A stretch of DNA of 54,896 bases from positions 1 to 54,896 of the forward strand of contig CALYBD010000012.1 in the NCBI GenBank assembly GCA_944393745.1. Direction: 5' to 3'. The stretch comes from an uncultured Alphaproteobacteria bacterium. Lineage in GTDB: Bacteria > Pseudomonadota > Alphaproteobacteria > CAAGCB01 > CAG-977. The notes under the pieces are model-generated. The model saw only the letters and a program-made list of their open reading frames with translations. It made no database searches and was not told the origin of the DNA. Below are positions 42,163 to 50,357 of this stretch, in pieces (positions within the stretch are counted from its first letter, which is position 1; the number at the start of each line of letters is the position of its first letter). The position numbers and the translations under genes are program-made.

Positions 42163-42549
42163 ATGAAAAAATTACTGTTACTCTGCTTTTCTTTGTTTAT
42201 GGCAATAACGGCGGCAAACGCGGATACGACGTTTCAGTTGGCAAAAGTCGTCAAACTGGGACGAGGCGATACCTCTTTAATGACGCAACAAAATATACAG
42301 AGAGGTTTTTCCCAACAGGGGATATCCGATTTGTCTTTTCCGTGCGATGCAAACTGTGAAAGCTGCGATCATTCGACAGGCATTTGTCAGAAGTGTACAT
42401 CGGACAGATACGTTTCCGGCAGAGATTGCCCGCTTTGTCCGGCAAAGAATTACTGCGACGGCGTGACAGCGATCCCGAATTGTTCCGGCGTCGTTTGTCT
42501 GAACGGAAGCAGCCCGCAAGCAAACGACAACGGTTGTTGTTGCATGTAA
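42163..42549 (+). CDS. Second secreted cysteine-rich protein
   Basis: The 128-residue precursor has a signal peptide (MKKLLLLCFSLFMAITAANA). About 40 residues without cysteine (VVKLGRGDTSLMTQQNIQRGF) come next. A cysteine-rich C-terminal half (CDANCESC, CQKC, CPLC, CCCM) follows, similar in spacing to the upstream protein. It starts 11 bp after that gene with AAGGAG, so they are co-transcribed. The two may form one complex or act on the same surface structure; this is inference. Confidence 0.8.
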   Translation: MKKLLLLCFSLFMAITAANADTTFQLAKVVKLGRGDTSLMTQQNIQRGFSQQGISDLSFPCDANCESCDHSTGICQKCTSDRYVSGRDCPLCPAKNYCDGVTAIPNCSGVVCLNGSSPQANDNGCCCM

Positions 42550-42552
42550 AAA

Positions 42553-42580
42553 GCACCCCCGCGTAAAACGTGGGGGGCTT
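42553..42580 (+). terminator. Probable terminator of the cysteine-rich operon
   Basis: GCACCCCCGCG pairs with CGTGGGGGGC around TAAAA. The T run is short (CTTC), so efficiency is uncertain. Confidence 0.5.
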
Positions 42581-42624
42581 CACATGCGAGGTCGGCGAAC
42601 GTTTTAAGAGTTGGCGGGGCGATT

Positions 42625-42985
42625 ACTACGGATCAAGATCCATAATCAGTCGGCGGTGTTCTGTGTCTTTCTTACGGTATCAATACAGTACCCTTTACAC
42701 CAACACTTCAGGTTTCGATACCGTAATTTTGCATTTTTCCGCTGTCTATATATCGCAAGACGGATTTTAGCGTTGAAATCACCCATAATCGAATTTACGA
42801 AATAACTTTATCTCCGGTAATATATGGACGTGATCGGAACAGACATCAGATTCAATATTTCCATCGAGACCGTTTTCTATGTATGGATCCGATTTCCGGA
42901 TAACGCCCTTCATAAAACGCCATTTTGCAATATTTCGGATTGGAATCGGACGTCCGGCGCGTGGTTTTCCGATGACAAAAAAGAA
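42625..42985 (-). pseudogene. IS200-type transposase (TnpA) remnant
   Basis: On the minus strand, two reading frames together resemble IS200/IS605 family TnpA. One has SDVCSDHVHIL, containing the HuH motif HVH. The next frame has KLRYRNLKCWCKGYCIDTV, matching the conserved YRN-x-FWCRGYYVDTVGKN block that normally leads to the catalytic tyrosine helix. The frame breaks between them and stops directly after TQNTAD, so the tyrosine-bearing helix and the N-terminus are lost. It is inactive. No intact element ends were identified. It lies between the cysteine-rich operon and the first metallopeptidase gene. Confidence 0.75.
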
Positions 42986-43009
42986 AAGCTCCGTTTCCGG
43001 AGCTTTTTT
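42984..43009 (-). terminator. Bidirectional terminator after the first metallopeptidase gene
   Basis: AAAAGCTCCG pairs with CCGGAGCTTTT around TTT, with T runs on both strands. Confidence 0.85.
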
Positions 43010-43013
43010 TATT

Positions 43014-44081
43014 CTAACGACCGTGTTTTGCGGCAAATTTCTGTGCCTGAACAAACCGGGCCGCTAATCCCTGATTTTTCACGGCTTCTTTATTTGCCAT
43101 AATTTTTTTCATAGAGGCTTGTTTGTTTTTCACGGACGGTTTGGTCATTTCTTTGACACGCGGTTTAATCGTATTCGGACGCGTCGGAATACCGTCCAAA
43201 GCCTTTGAATCATCTTTACCCGTTAATTCTTTGCGGAATTCAAAAAACTTTTTCATCTGATCCATTGTAAATTCCGATACGTTCAAATATTTCCCTCCGT
43301 TCAGAATGTCGGGATCATCTTTGAAATAATTTCCGTCTTTCGTCCATGCAATTTCCGAAATTGTCTTTTGCGCGGAAATAGACGTTTCAAACGTCATCGT
43401 TTCTCCCTTGCCGTTCGCAATATTGCGCAATTCCTGCTGCATCGGTTCCAACAGATATCCTTCTTCGTAAACGGATTTCGTCCCCAGTTGGTCATACCAG
43501 GCTTTGAACGTATCGGTCAACAAGTTGTTGCCCATCTGTGCATCATTTTTGATCAAAGCATTCGTGAACCCCTTGGCGATTTCAGGATAATACTTGTAAA
43601 ATTCTTTTTTCGGCCCTTCGTCCCCCAGACGGAACAATTCCTCACAGGCAGAGGAGGCATACGCCTGTGCATCGGCTTCCATCGCGCGCATATAAATCAA
43701 ATTTGTTTTAACGTCCCACTTTTCTTCGTTCAAATCCGAAGCACGCACGAACTGGCCGGCATGACGACATTCATGACACATGGTTCCGATCAGTTTATCG
43801 TCCGTAAATTTCGGGTTTAAAGCGATCCTTTTGTTAACGGGATCAGCAAAACCAAAAGCCCTGTGTTCGCCCCGGATAAAATTAAAATGATATCCGTTAT
43901 CCGCCGCAATCTGTAACGTTTCAAGCCCCAGTTTGCTTTTAGCCAAACGGTTAATCATGGAAATCATACGCGGCCGGTCTTTTTTCGGACAATACCTTAA
44001 ATCGACATCAACCGCCGGTTTTTCATCGGGATAAATGACAGATGTTTGCTGAGACTGTTCAAAAAGTTTTTTTACGGACAT
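43014..44081 (-). CDS. Putative zinc metallopeptidase, HE-x-RH family, paralogue 1
   Basis: This 355-residue protein has the zincin-like motif HECRHAGQ (H103, E104, H107) and a conserved MEADAQAYA about 30 residues later, whose glutamate (E135) may be the third zinc ligand. Other family blocks are PRMISMINRLAKSKLG, FTDDKLIGTMC before the motif, and AWYDQLGTKSVYEEGYLLEPM. The pattern agrees with what I recall of the DUF6782 putative metallopeptidase family; I have not checked this. It has no signal peptide. GAGGAAAAA precedes ATG 44081. The C-terminal 50 residues are Lys/Ala-rich (FVQAQKFAAKHGR). It has its own promoter and terminator. Confidence 0.8.
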   Translation of the reverse strand: MSVKKLFEQSQQTSVIYPDEKPAVDVDLRYCPKKDRPRMISMINRLAKSKLGLETLQIAADNGYHFNFIRGEHRAFGFADPVNKRIALNPKFTDDKLIGTMCHECRHAGQFVRASDLNEEKWDVKTNLIYMRAMEADAQAYASSACEELFRLGDEGPKKEFYKYYPEIAKGFTNALIKNDAQMGNNLLTDTFKAWYDQLGTKSVYEEGYLLEPMQQELRNIANGKGETMTFETSISAQKTISEIAWTKDGNYFKDDPDILNGGKYLNVSEFTMDQMKKFFEFRKELTGKDDSKALDGIPTRPNTIKPRVKEMTKPSVKNKQASMKKIMANKEAVKNQGLAARFVQAQKFAAKHGR

Positions 44082-44109
44082 TTTTTCCTCACTCAAAAAT
44101 ATGTAAGAA

Positions 44110-44137
44110 ATTTTAGAGAAAAATACTTTTTTGTCAA
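44110..44137 (-). promoter_or_regulatory. Promoter of metallopeptidase paralogue 1
   Basis: Read on the minus strand, a consensus TTGACA and TAAAAT are 16 bp apart, about 30 bp before the start codon. Confidence 0.7.
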
Positions 44138-44306
44138 ATATTTTCTAATATTTTCGGAATATTTTTTATTATTAAGAGTATCCTTATTAAAAAAATTATT
44201 CAGACCGACAGATCATAAAAAAAACAGACGAAACAAATTTTGAATACCTTTTAAGCAACCCTTCTCCCGACAATACCTTCATTTCCAGTTTTTTTAGATA
44301 AAATTT

Positions 44307-44330
44307 CGGGCAGCCGATATTTGCTGCCCG
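44307..44330 (-). terminator. Terminator of the two-gene metallopeptidase operon
   Basis: CGGGCAGC pairs with GCTGCCCG around an 8-base loop, followed on the minus strand by AAATTTTAT. Confidence 0.7.
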
Positions 44331-44356
44331 AAAAAAGAACTGACTTTCAATTATCG

Positions 44357-45418
44357 TCAACGTCCCATTTGTGACCGGCGAGCTGCCAATACGGCATTCC
44401 ACTTATCAATCGTGGTACCCATGTCCATTGTCGGTTTCTGATCACCGCGGGATTTTCCCATTTCCGGTAGCCTGCGGTTAAACGCGTCTTTGTGTGTCGG
44501 CATTGAATCAACGGAAGTATCCGCTTTAATTCCCATTTTTTCTTCACGTATTTTGAAAAAAGCCTGCGCGTCGGACTTTGTTCGTTCGCCAATGCTTAAA
44601 AAATGCGGATCGTTCAGAAAATCCGGATTTTCGCCGGCCAGATAATTCCCGTTCTTTGTCCAACCGATTTTTTCAACAACCTTTGCCGAATCAACATTGT
44701 GATAAAATGTATACGTGTCTTTATTCGTCCCTTTATTGAACTGTTCGATCGCATCATGCATCGGTTCAATAATGTAACCTTCTTCATAATTCTGTTTGGT
44801 GCCTGTTTGGTCATACCAGCCTTTGAACACACCGGCGATAACTTTGTCATTTAATTCGCCCTGTTCGGCAAAAGCCTTTTCATACGCGGCATAAATAGGC
44901 GGGTAAAACTTTGCAAAAGTCGCCAAAGGTCCTTTATCCCCCTGCATTTCCAATTCCTTGCAGGCCTTAACGGCATAAGCCTGAGCGTCAGCTTCTTTAG
45001 CGCGAGAAGCCCGGATAATCGACGCAACATTCAGCTGATCGCGGTCAGGAATATCGTTCATGCGAACGCCCTGCCCCGCATGACGGCATTCATGACATAA
45101 TGTGCTGACCAGCTTGTCATCTGAAGCCATCGGTCCCAGACCGATACAATCAATCCCGCCGAAACAGCAGCCGAAACAGTTTGTTGCCGCATCCAAAAAA
45201 CCGAATTTATAACCGGCCTTTGCCGCAATTTCCAAAGTTTCACGACCTGCTTCCGATTTTGCCAGACGATTAACAATATGCACCATACGGGGACGTTCTT
45301 CGTCCGTACAAAGAGAAATATCAACATTGACCGTCAGGGCTTCTTTGGGGTCATAAGTTTGTTTTTCAACAGGCGCTTCAAAGATTTTGCTTAAAAGATT
45401 TTTCTTTAACAGTTCCAT
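44357..45418 (-). CDS. Putative zinc metallopeptidase, HE-x-RH family, paralogue 2
   Basis: The 353-residue protein carries HECRHAGQ (H109, E110, H113) and KEADAQAYA. PRMVHIVNRLAKSEAG and GWYDQTGTKQNYEEGYIIEPM are shared with paralogues 1 and 3. A cysteine cluster FGCCFGGIDC precedes the zinc motif by about 20 residues and could bind a second metal; a smaller version is in paralogues 3 and 4. There is no signal peptide. The C-terminus ends basic (LAARRSQMGR). The gene starts 15 bp after paralogue 3 with AAGGAAG, so they form an operon. Confidence 0.8.
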   Translation of the reverse strand: MELLKKNLLSKIFEAPVEKQTYDPKEALTVNVDISLCTDEERPRMVHIVNRLAKSEAGRETLEIAAKAGYKFGFLDAATNCFGCCFGGIDCIGLGPMASDDKLVSTLCHECRHAGQGVRMNDIPDRDQLNVASIIRASRAKEADAQAYAVKACKELEMQGDKGPLATFAKFYPPIYAAYEKAFAEQGELNDKVIAGVFKGWYDQTGTKQNYEEGYIIEPMHDAIEQFNKGTNKDTYTFYHNVDSAKVVEKIGWTKNGNYLAGENPDFLNDPHFLSIGERTKSDAQAFFKIREEKMGIKADTSVDSMPTHKDAFNRRLPEMGKSRGDQKPTMDMGTTIDKWNAVLAARRSQMGR

Positions 45419-45433
45419 TTTTTCTTCCTTTTA

Positions 45434-46519
45434 TTAACGCGCGCGTTTTGTTGCGGCTGATTTTAAAACAGCCTGCGGTATTTTTTGTCCTGCCCGCTGA
45501 TCTGCCTTGGCGGCATAACGCATTTTTGCCGCCAAAATACGCTGTTTTGTTTCAAACATACCAGCCATAGGCTTTTCACCCATTTTCGGCCGATCCCGTT
45601 TCATCGTGTCGGGACGGACGGGAATCGTATCCAAAGACGGATCCGGCGCCATGCCCGTTAATTCCTGACGCAATCTGAAGAAATCGCGCATATCCCCCAT
45701 AGTCTGTTCGGCCACGTCCAAAAACTTGCCGCTTTCCAGGCGTTTCGGATCCTTGGTATAGTAATTACCGTCTTTTGTCCACCCGGCCATGGCGACGGCT
45801 TCCTCAGCCCCCATTTTCTGTTTATCATAGAACAGAGTCGGTTCTTTGCCCTGTTTCAGATCATAGATTTCCTTTGTCATCGGTTCGATCTGATAAGCTT
45901 CTTCATAAACCGTTTTGGTCCGCAATTGATCATACCAACCTTCAAAGGTTTCGGTCATCACATCATGCGTGATTTTATTGCCGGCGGCTTTGTAAGCCGT
46001 ATCAAAAGCTTTTTCTATTTCAGGATAACGTTTTTTAAATGTTTCATACGGTCCCGTTTCACCCTGCAAGGCCAATTCTTTGCAGGAAGTAACGGCATAC
46101 GTTTGCGCATCGGCTTCCATCGCGCGGAAAGAAATTAATTCGGAACGCACGTCCATAACCCCGAAAGCCTCATGCGCACCGCGGACAAACTGCCCCGCAT
46201 GGCGGCATTCATGTGCCAAAGTCCCGACTAATTTATCATCGGATTCATTCGGGTTCAAACGTACCCAGTGTCCGGCTTCGTCACAGGCACCGCAACAGCG
46301 CACGCCGGGTTCAAAAAAGCTGAATTTAAAACCGTTTTCCGCCGCGATCTGCAATGTTTCCAAACCGCTGGGCGATTTGGCCAAGCGATTGACCAGAGCG
46401 ATCATTCTGGGTTGATCTTCTTTTTTGCATTCCGTCATATCAATGTTAACAACGGGCTGCACGGAATTATCATATTTTTTTCCGGAAACGTTCGAATCAA
46501 AAACTTGTTGTAATGACAT
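45434..46519 (-). CDS. Putative zinc metallopeptidase, HE-x-RH family, paralogue 3
   Basis: The 361-residue protein has HECRHAGQ (H103-H107) and MEADAQTYA. Blocks PRMIALVNRLAKSPSG, SDDKLVGTLA and GWYDQLRTKTVYEEAYQIEPM match paralogues 1 and 2 closely. CCGAC precedes the motif. The C-terminal 60 residues are rich in Lys, Arg and Ala (AKADQRAG, SAATKRAR). It is the first gene of the operon with paralogue 2. A GTGAGG site lies near the ATG. No signal peptide is seen. Confidence 0.82.
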   Translation of the reverse strand: MSLQQVFDSNVSGKKYDNSVQPVVNIDMTECKKEDQPRMIALVNRLAKSPSGLETLQIAAENGFKFSFFEPGVRCCGACDEAGHWVRLNPNESDDKLVGTLAHECRHAGQFVRGAHEAFGVMDVRSELISFRAMEADAQTYAVTSCKELALQGETGPYETFKKRYPEIEKAFDTAYKAAGNKITHDVMTETFEGWYDQLRTKTVYEEAYQIEPMTKEIYDLKQGKEPTLFYDKQKMGAEEAVAMAGWTKDGNYYTKDPKRLESGKFLDVAEQTMGDMRDFFRLRQELTGMAPDPSLDTIPVRPDTMKRDRPKMGEKPMAGMFETKQRILAAKMRYAAKADQRAGQKIPQAVLKSAATKRAR

Positions 46520-46549
46520 AAAAAAACCTCACCTGTAATAACAGGAAAT

Positions 46550-46578
46550 ATAGTAGAAAAAAATCCGATTTTCGTCAA
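46550..46578 (-). promoter_or_regulatory. Promoter of the paralogue 3-2 operon
   Basis: TTGACG and TACTAT are 17 bp apart on the minus strand, about 30 bp before the ATG. The -35 lies within the element TTTTCGTCAATGTTTTTT (plus strand), which is shared with other genes of the cluster. Confidence 0.65.
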
Positions 46579-46784
46579 TGTTTTTTTTCGATTTCAGCAG
46601 AGCCGTTTCTTTTTGAAAAAAGAGTTATTATTTCTTGTTTATCAATACATTAAAAGAACAACCTAATCTTTTTTATCAACAAATCGAAAACAAAAAATCT
46701 GGACAGAATAACGTAATCGGCTGTCTTTTTCGAAAAAAAACTTCTCTCTGCCGCCGACTCTGAAAAGAGCGCATGATCAAAAAA

Positions 46785-47825
46785 TTATCTGGAACGTGCC
46801 GCCAAATGAGTCAAAGCCCGGACATTCATTTTCGGACCTTTGATTGAAAAGGCCTGAGCCTTTTGCTTAGACCAGGCATGTTGCCCGTTTTGTCCCAAAT
46901 CAAAACGAATTTTCAGCGTTTCCAATGTCGGATCTGGTTTTTCCCCTGTCTGCATTTCGCGCACTTTAAAAAAGATTTGTGCGGCATGATATGTGGCCGG
47001 ATCGATCGAAAGCTTGTCTTTATCGTTTAAAACGTCCGGATTTTCCGCCCAATAACACTTCCCGTCGGCATTAGAACAAAACATATTGACGATTTCTGCG
47101 GACTCCGCCGTTTTATCATAAGGCGGCATATCATCTTTTGCATGACGCAAAGCGTATTTCATTGTATCAACGACATAACTTTCTTCGTACGCCGTCATCA
47201 TGGGAATATCCTGATACCAACCGTTAAACGCGCCCTGCAACATCTTATCGGTCACGGGCGAATCAGGCGAAGGCGCCGCCCGGACAAAATTAGCTGCAAT
47301 TTCAACAGAATCACCGGCAAATTCTTTCCAAGGGCCGTTATTGCCCGAATGAACCCGAATTTCATGACAAGTCGCTGCCGCAGCCGTTTCGGCGTCAGCC
47401 TCCATCGCACGGGTATACATCAGTTCGCTTTTTAAATTAAAGACGCCAAACGCATCTTCCGCGCCGCGTGAAAACTGCTGCGCATGACGACTTTCATGAG
47501 CCAGCGTCGCAATTAACAGTTCATCGGACAAAACCGGATTTAAAGCGATCATCTTATTTTCTTTGTCACAAAAACCGCAGGAATCTTTTTGGTTTTCAAA
47601 AACCAGCGTATATCCGTCCTTTGCGGCGTCTTCCAAAACAGCGCGTCCGAAAGGCGAATGACGGGCGATGGTATTAATAAAGCTGATCAAACGCTTTTCA
47701 TCATTATTTTGTTTTTTCCCTTTGCGTCCCTTTATTTGAATATCCACCAACGGCGCTTCATCAGGATAATGAGCCGGTGTTTTTTTCGGAGCATAAGCTT
47801 CTTTTGCCGATAATGTGCGTTTCAT
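46785..47825 (-). CDS. Putative zinc metallopeptidase, HE-x-RH family, paralogue 4
   Basis: The 346-residue protein is more divergent. The motif is HESRHAQQ (H110, E111, H114), with MEADAETAAA later and CGFC upstream. GWYQDIPMMTAYEESYVVDTM corresponds to the GWYDQ block. The N-terminus has a Lys-rich stretch (KGRKGKKQNNDEK). The C-terminal tail is basic and short (NVRALTHLAARSR). It has its own promoter at 47856-47884. No signal peptide is seen. Divergence from paralogues 1-3 indicates an older duplication. Confidence 0.78.
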   Translation of the reverse strand: MKRTLSAKEAYAPKKTPAHYPDEAPLVDIQIKGRKGKKQNNDEKRLISFINTIARHSPFGRAVLEDAAKDGYTLVFENQKDSCGFCDKENKMIALNPVLSDELLIATLAHESRHAQQFSRGAEDAFGVFNLKSELMYTRAMEADAETAAAATCHEIRVHSGNNGPWKEFAGDSVEIAANFVRAAPSPDSPVTDKMLQGAFNGWYQDIPMMTAYEESYVVDTMKYALRHAKDDMPPYDKTAESAEIVNMFCSNADGKCYWAENPDVLNDKDKLSIDPATYHAAQIFFKVREMQTGEKPDPTLETLKIRFDLGQNGQHAWSKQKAQAFSIKGPKMNVRALTHLAARSR

Positions 47826-47855
47826 GCTTTATTTCCTTTAATGATATAATTAACG

Positions 47856-47884
47856 ACTATAATGAATTCTTGACAAAATGTAAA
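47856..47884 (-). promoter_or_regulatory. Promoter of metallopeptidase paralogue 4
   Basis: TTTACA and TATAGT are 17 bp apart on the minus strand. The shared element TTTTTCGTCAATTTTTT lies just upstream at about 47889-47905. Confidence 0.6.
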
Positions 47885-47959
47885 TAGATTTTTCGTCAAT
47901 TTTTTCTGTTTTTTTACTGCCGTTCTCTGGCAGGTTTATTAGGAAATTTATCTGGACAT

Positions 47960-47987
47960 TTGACAAAAAACAACATAAAATTATAAA
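47960..47987 (+). promoter_or_regulatory. Promoter of metallopeptidase paralogue 5
   Basis: TTGACA (47960-47965) and TATAAA (47982-47987) are 16 bp apart. Confidence 0.65.
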
Positions 47988-48013
47988 AAATTAATTCTTT
48001 TTCAGGTGTTTTG

Positions 48014-49054
48014 ATGACTACGCTTCAAACCGTTTTTACTTCTTCCGCGGAAACTTCCGCGACTGAAAGAAAGCCCTCATATCCCTATGTTGTTGACAAT
48101 GACGCGCGTCTGTACGACCTGATTGATTTGCTGCGGACAACGAAATTAGGGGCTGAATTACTGGAAGATGCAGAAAAATCAGGCGTCCGAATACAAACCG
48201 ATGTATTAAGAGGATCCCACGGCTGTTACAGTTCGGAACAAAATACGGTTCGCCTGAATGCCGGCGATTCTTTTGACCGGCAGGTAGTAACACTGGCTCA
48301 TGAACTGCGACACGCGCAACAATATCAGCGCGGCCTGCAGTTGGACGCTTTTTTGGACAAGCCGAAAGATTACCTGCATTCACAGTGGATGATCGAAGCC
48401 GATGCAAACGTTGTATCCTGTTTGGTCGCGTGGGATTTAAACAGCCAAGGAAACAACAAACCGATGCAGGCCTATGCAGAGGAAAACGATCATATTTTTA
48501 CTCCGTTCGCCGCAGAAGCGGAAAAAGGCGGCATTCAGTCCGGATCGGCCCAACGTGCGGCTTTTTACGGCTGGTTTACGGATATGTACATACGCAATGC
48601 CTATGAAAAAAATTACCTGCGCAATTTTGACTTTAAAAACCGCCGGGCGTCGTCCGAAGAACGAAAAGACGCCATGCGGCGTTCCGTCAGCCTGACCGAT
48701 AATATTGCAAAAGTCTGCCTGATTGATAACAAACAATACCTGTCCGCGCAGGAAGCAACAGCCTTTTTTGCAAAACCGGAAATGAACAGCGTTCAACATG
48801 AAACGTATTGGGCCATATTCCGCAATCTGCGTGATGCCAAAGGATACGGTTTTATGGTCGATCCGGCGGAAGTCATGAAAAAAGAAGGCGATCTGACAAT
48901 CCGTGATTCATATTGTTATGATATTCAGCGGCCGTCATTACGGCAGCGCCAGACACAAGCCGCCGCAAAAATTGCAGCGCACAAAGAAAAACAATCATCT
49001 TCTGTTCTGACGGCAGCCTTGATCGCAAAACAAAAAAATATGTTGGGAAAATAG
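48014..49054 (+). CDS. Putative zinc metallopeptidase, HE-x-RH family, paralogue 5
   Basis: The 346-residue protein is the most divergent and lies on the opposite strand. The motif is HELRHAQQ (H96, E97, H100), followed by IEADANVVS. YGWFTDMYIRNAYEKNYL corresponds to the GWYDQ region. The N-terminal RLYDLIDLLRTTKLGAELLEDAEKSG aligns with the NRLAKS-G-ETL region of the others. The tail is basic (LTAALIAKQKNMLGK). ATG 48014 follows AGGTG. Retention of His, Glu, Arg and His despite overall divergence suggests the active site matters in all copies. Confidence 0.78.
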   Translation: MTTLQTVFTSSAETSATERKPSYPYVVDNDARLYDLIDLLRTTKLGAELLEDAEKSGVRIQTDVLRGSHGCYSSEQNTVRLNAGDSFDRQVVTLAHELRHAQQYQRGLQLDAFLDKPKDYLHSQWMIEADANVVSCLVAWDLNSQGNNKPMQAYAEENDHIFTPFAAEAEKGGIQSGSAQRAAFYGWFTDMYIRNAYEKNYLRNFDFKNRRASSEERKDAMRRSVSLTDNIAKVCLIDNKQYLSAQEATAFFAKPEMNSVQHETYWAIFRNLRDAKGYGFMVDPAEVMKKEGDLTIRDSYCYDIQRPSLRQRQTQAAAKIAAHKEKQSSSVLTAALIAKQKNMLGK

Positions 49055-49084
49055 TTGAAAACAATCTCTTTTTCAGGGTATACT
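49055..49084 (+). promoter_or_regulatory. Promoter of rpsU
   Basis: TTGAAA and TATACT are separated by 18 bp. The leader of about 170 nt holds hairpins (CTGTTC/GAACAG; GGAGAATATTCTCC) before the ribosome-binding site. Confidence 0.6.
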
Positions 49085-49258
49085 GAAAGGTAGTGATGAA
49101 TCATTTATTCCGTAAAGGAGGGGATTTTTTCTCTTTTTGCCAGAAGAGAACTTTTTTAATGTTGAGTTTTTATCTGTTCTTCGGTATCTTGGCGCGGAAC
49201 AGATGGTTTTGTGTTTATCGGAGAATATTCTCCCTTCTAAAAAAAGGATGTGATTTTT

Positions 49259-49465
49259 ATGGTACAGGTTATTGTACGTGACAACAATGTTGATCAGGCA
49301 TTAAAGGCTTTAAAAAAGAAAATGCAGCGTGAAGGTGTTTTTCGTGAAATGAAATTGCGCCGCAATTTTGAAAAGCCGTCTGAAAAAAAGGCCCGTGAAA
49401 AGGCCGAAGCTGTCCGCCGTGCCCGCAAGCTGGAACGCAAGCGTTTGGAACGTGACGGTTTTTAA
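49259..49465 (+). CDS. rpsU: 30S ribosomal protein S21
   Basis: S21 is a small late-assembly protein of the 30S subunit, near the anti-Shine-Dalgarno region. The 68-residue protein starts [20 protein letters not shown] and ends in a highly basic helix ([13 protein letters not shown]), which is diagnostic. AAAAGGATG precedes the ATG; three residues of extra open frame upstream were excluded. It has its own promoter and terminator, and is flanked by an accessory region on both sides. Confidence 0.96.
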   Translation: MVQVIVRDNNVDQALKALKKKMQREGVFREMKLRRNFEKPSEKKAREKAEAVRRARKLERKRLERDGF

Positions 49466-49478
49466 AAAAACAACAAGG

Positions 49479-49503
49479 CCCCCGCAAAACGCGGGGGTTT
49501 TTC
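49479..49503 (+). terminator. Terminator of rpsU
   Basis: CCCCCGC pairs with GCGGGGG around AAAAC, followed by TTTTTC. Confidence 0.93.
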
Positions 49504-50357
49504 ATTGCCGGCGATTCTTTTACCGACAGCCGCCCTCGCCCCGTGCATCGGAGCTTGCCGAACGACAGTTTCTAAGGCTCAGAGCGTCCTTTCCTGCAAA
49601 GGATTTCCGATATGCTTTGTTCTTTACCGTCTTTTTGCATCATTTCCGCCGCAACAAAACAGACGGCCAGCACTTTTCGCATTAAAAAATCCTATAAATT
49701 CTGATAAGTCGAACTGTATAAAGGGCGAAAACAGACCTTGAAGCAAACTGATGAAATAAAGGCGATATACTTCCGGCAGGCGACATAACGCCGGTTTTGC
49801 TGTCCGTATTTTCAAAAAAAGGGAAGCTCCTGGCACACGACTTTGCGTGCAAAATGCAGTGTTGGGTGTTGGCGGAACCGATTGGGAAAAACGGGGTGTC
49901 GTTTTTTGCGTCTCGTTTGCTCAGAAAAGAAAACGGATCGACTGTTGCGAAACGGAATGAATAAAAATCGGACCGGTTTGATAAAACGGCAGCAGATATG
50001 AAGTTCCCTGCCATTCTTTTGATGCTTCAAGGCTTCGATTTGTGAAAAAATATCCCGAAGTTTTGAGCACACATCCGGAAAATCGGCGGGATAACGGACA
50101 ATTGTCACAACTAAAATGCCCGGCTTTGGCTGTCGCTTATAATCCCTTTGAATGGGCAGACAAGGCTGTCAATCGCGTACTTTCTTTAAATTTGGAGGCG
50201 TTTCCGCCTTGATTAGCTGTCAGGCAAAGGTGAGTAAGCTGTCACCGGCGACCCCCGGCATGTAATACACTGTTCATCATGACCGTTGACGGATTTGGCG
50301 GACTTGACCGGCTTTGCTGTTTTCCCAACAAATAAATTTCCGGTTTTCAGAAATTGA
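49504..50357. other. Gene-free region of about 850 bp
   Basis: No reading frame here shows convincing coding character or a ribosome-binding site on either strand. Several small hairpins are present (AGGCG/CGCCT near 50195; CCGG/CCGG near 50258). A short plus-strand frame (about 49985-50210) ends ALAVAYNPFEWADKAVNRV and could be the tail of a decayed gene, but nothing supports it further. I do not identify a function. Confidence 0.5.

Noticed and set aside
49093-49281. 62-codon frame just before rpsU
   Set aside because: It runs through the rpsU leader hairpins, overlaps the rpsU start and has an implausible composition; more likely untranslated leader.
49505-50108. Several short frames on both strands after rpsU
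   Set aside because: No ribosome-binding sites, no recognisable motifs and mutually overlapping; treated as non-coding.
50279-50335. 18-codon frame starting MTVD, like the 25-residue peptide
   Set aside because: No ribosome-binding site and no decapeptide repeat; the shared first four residues are likely chance.
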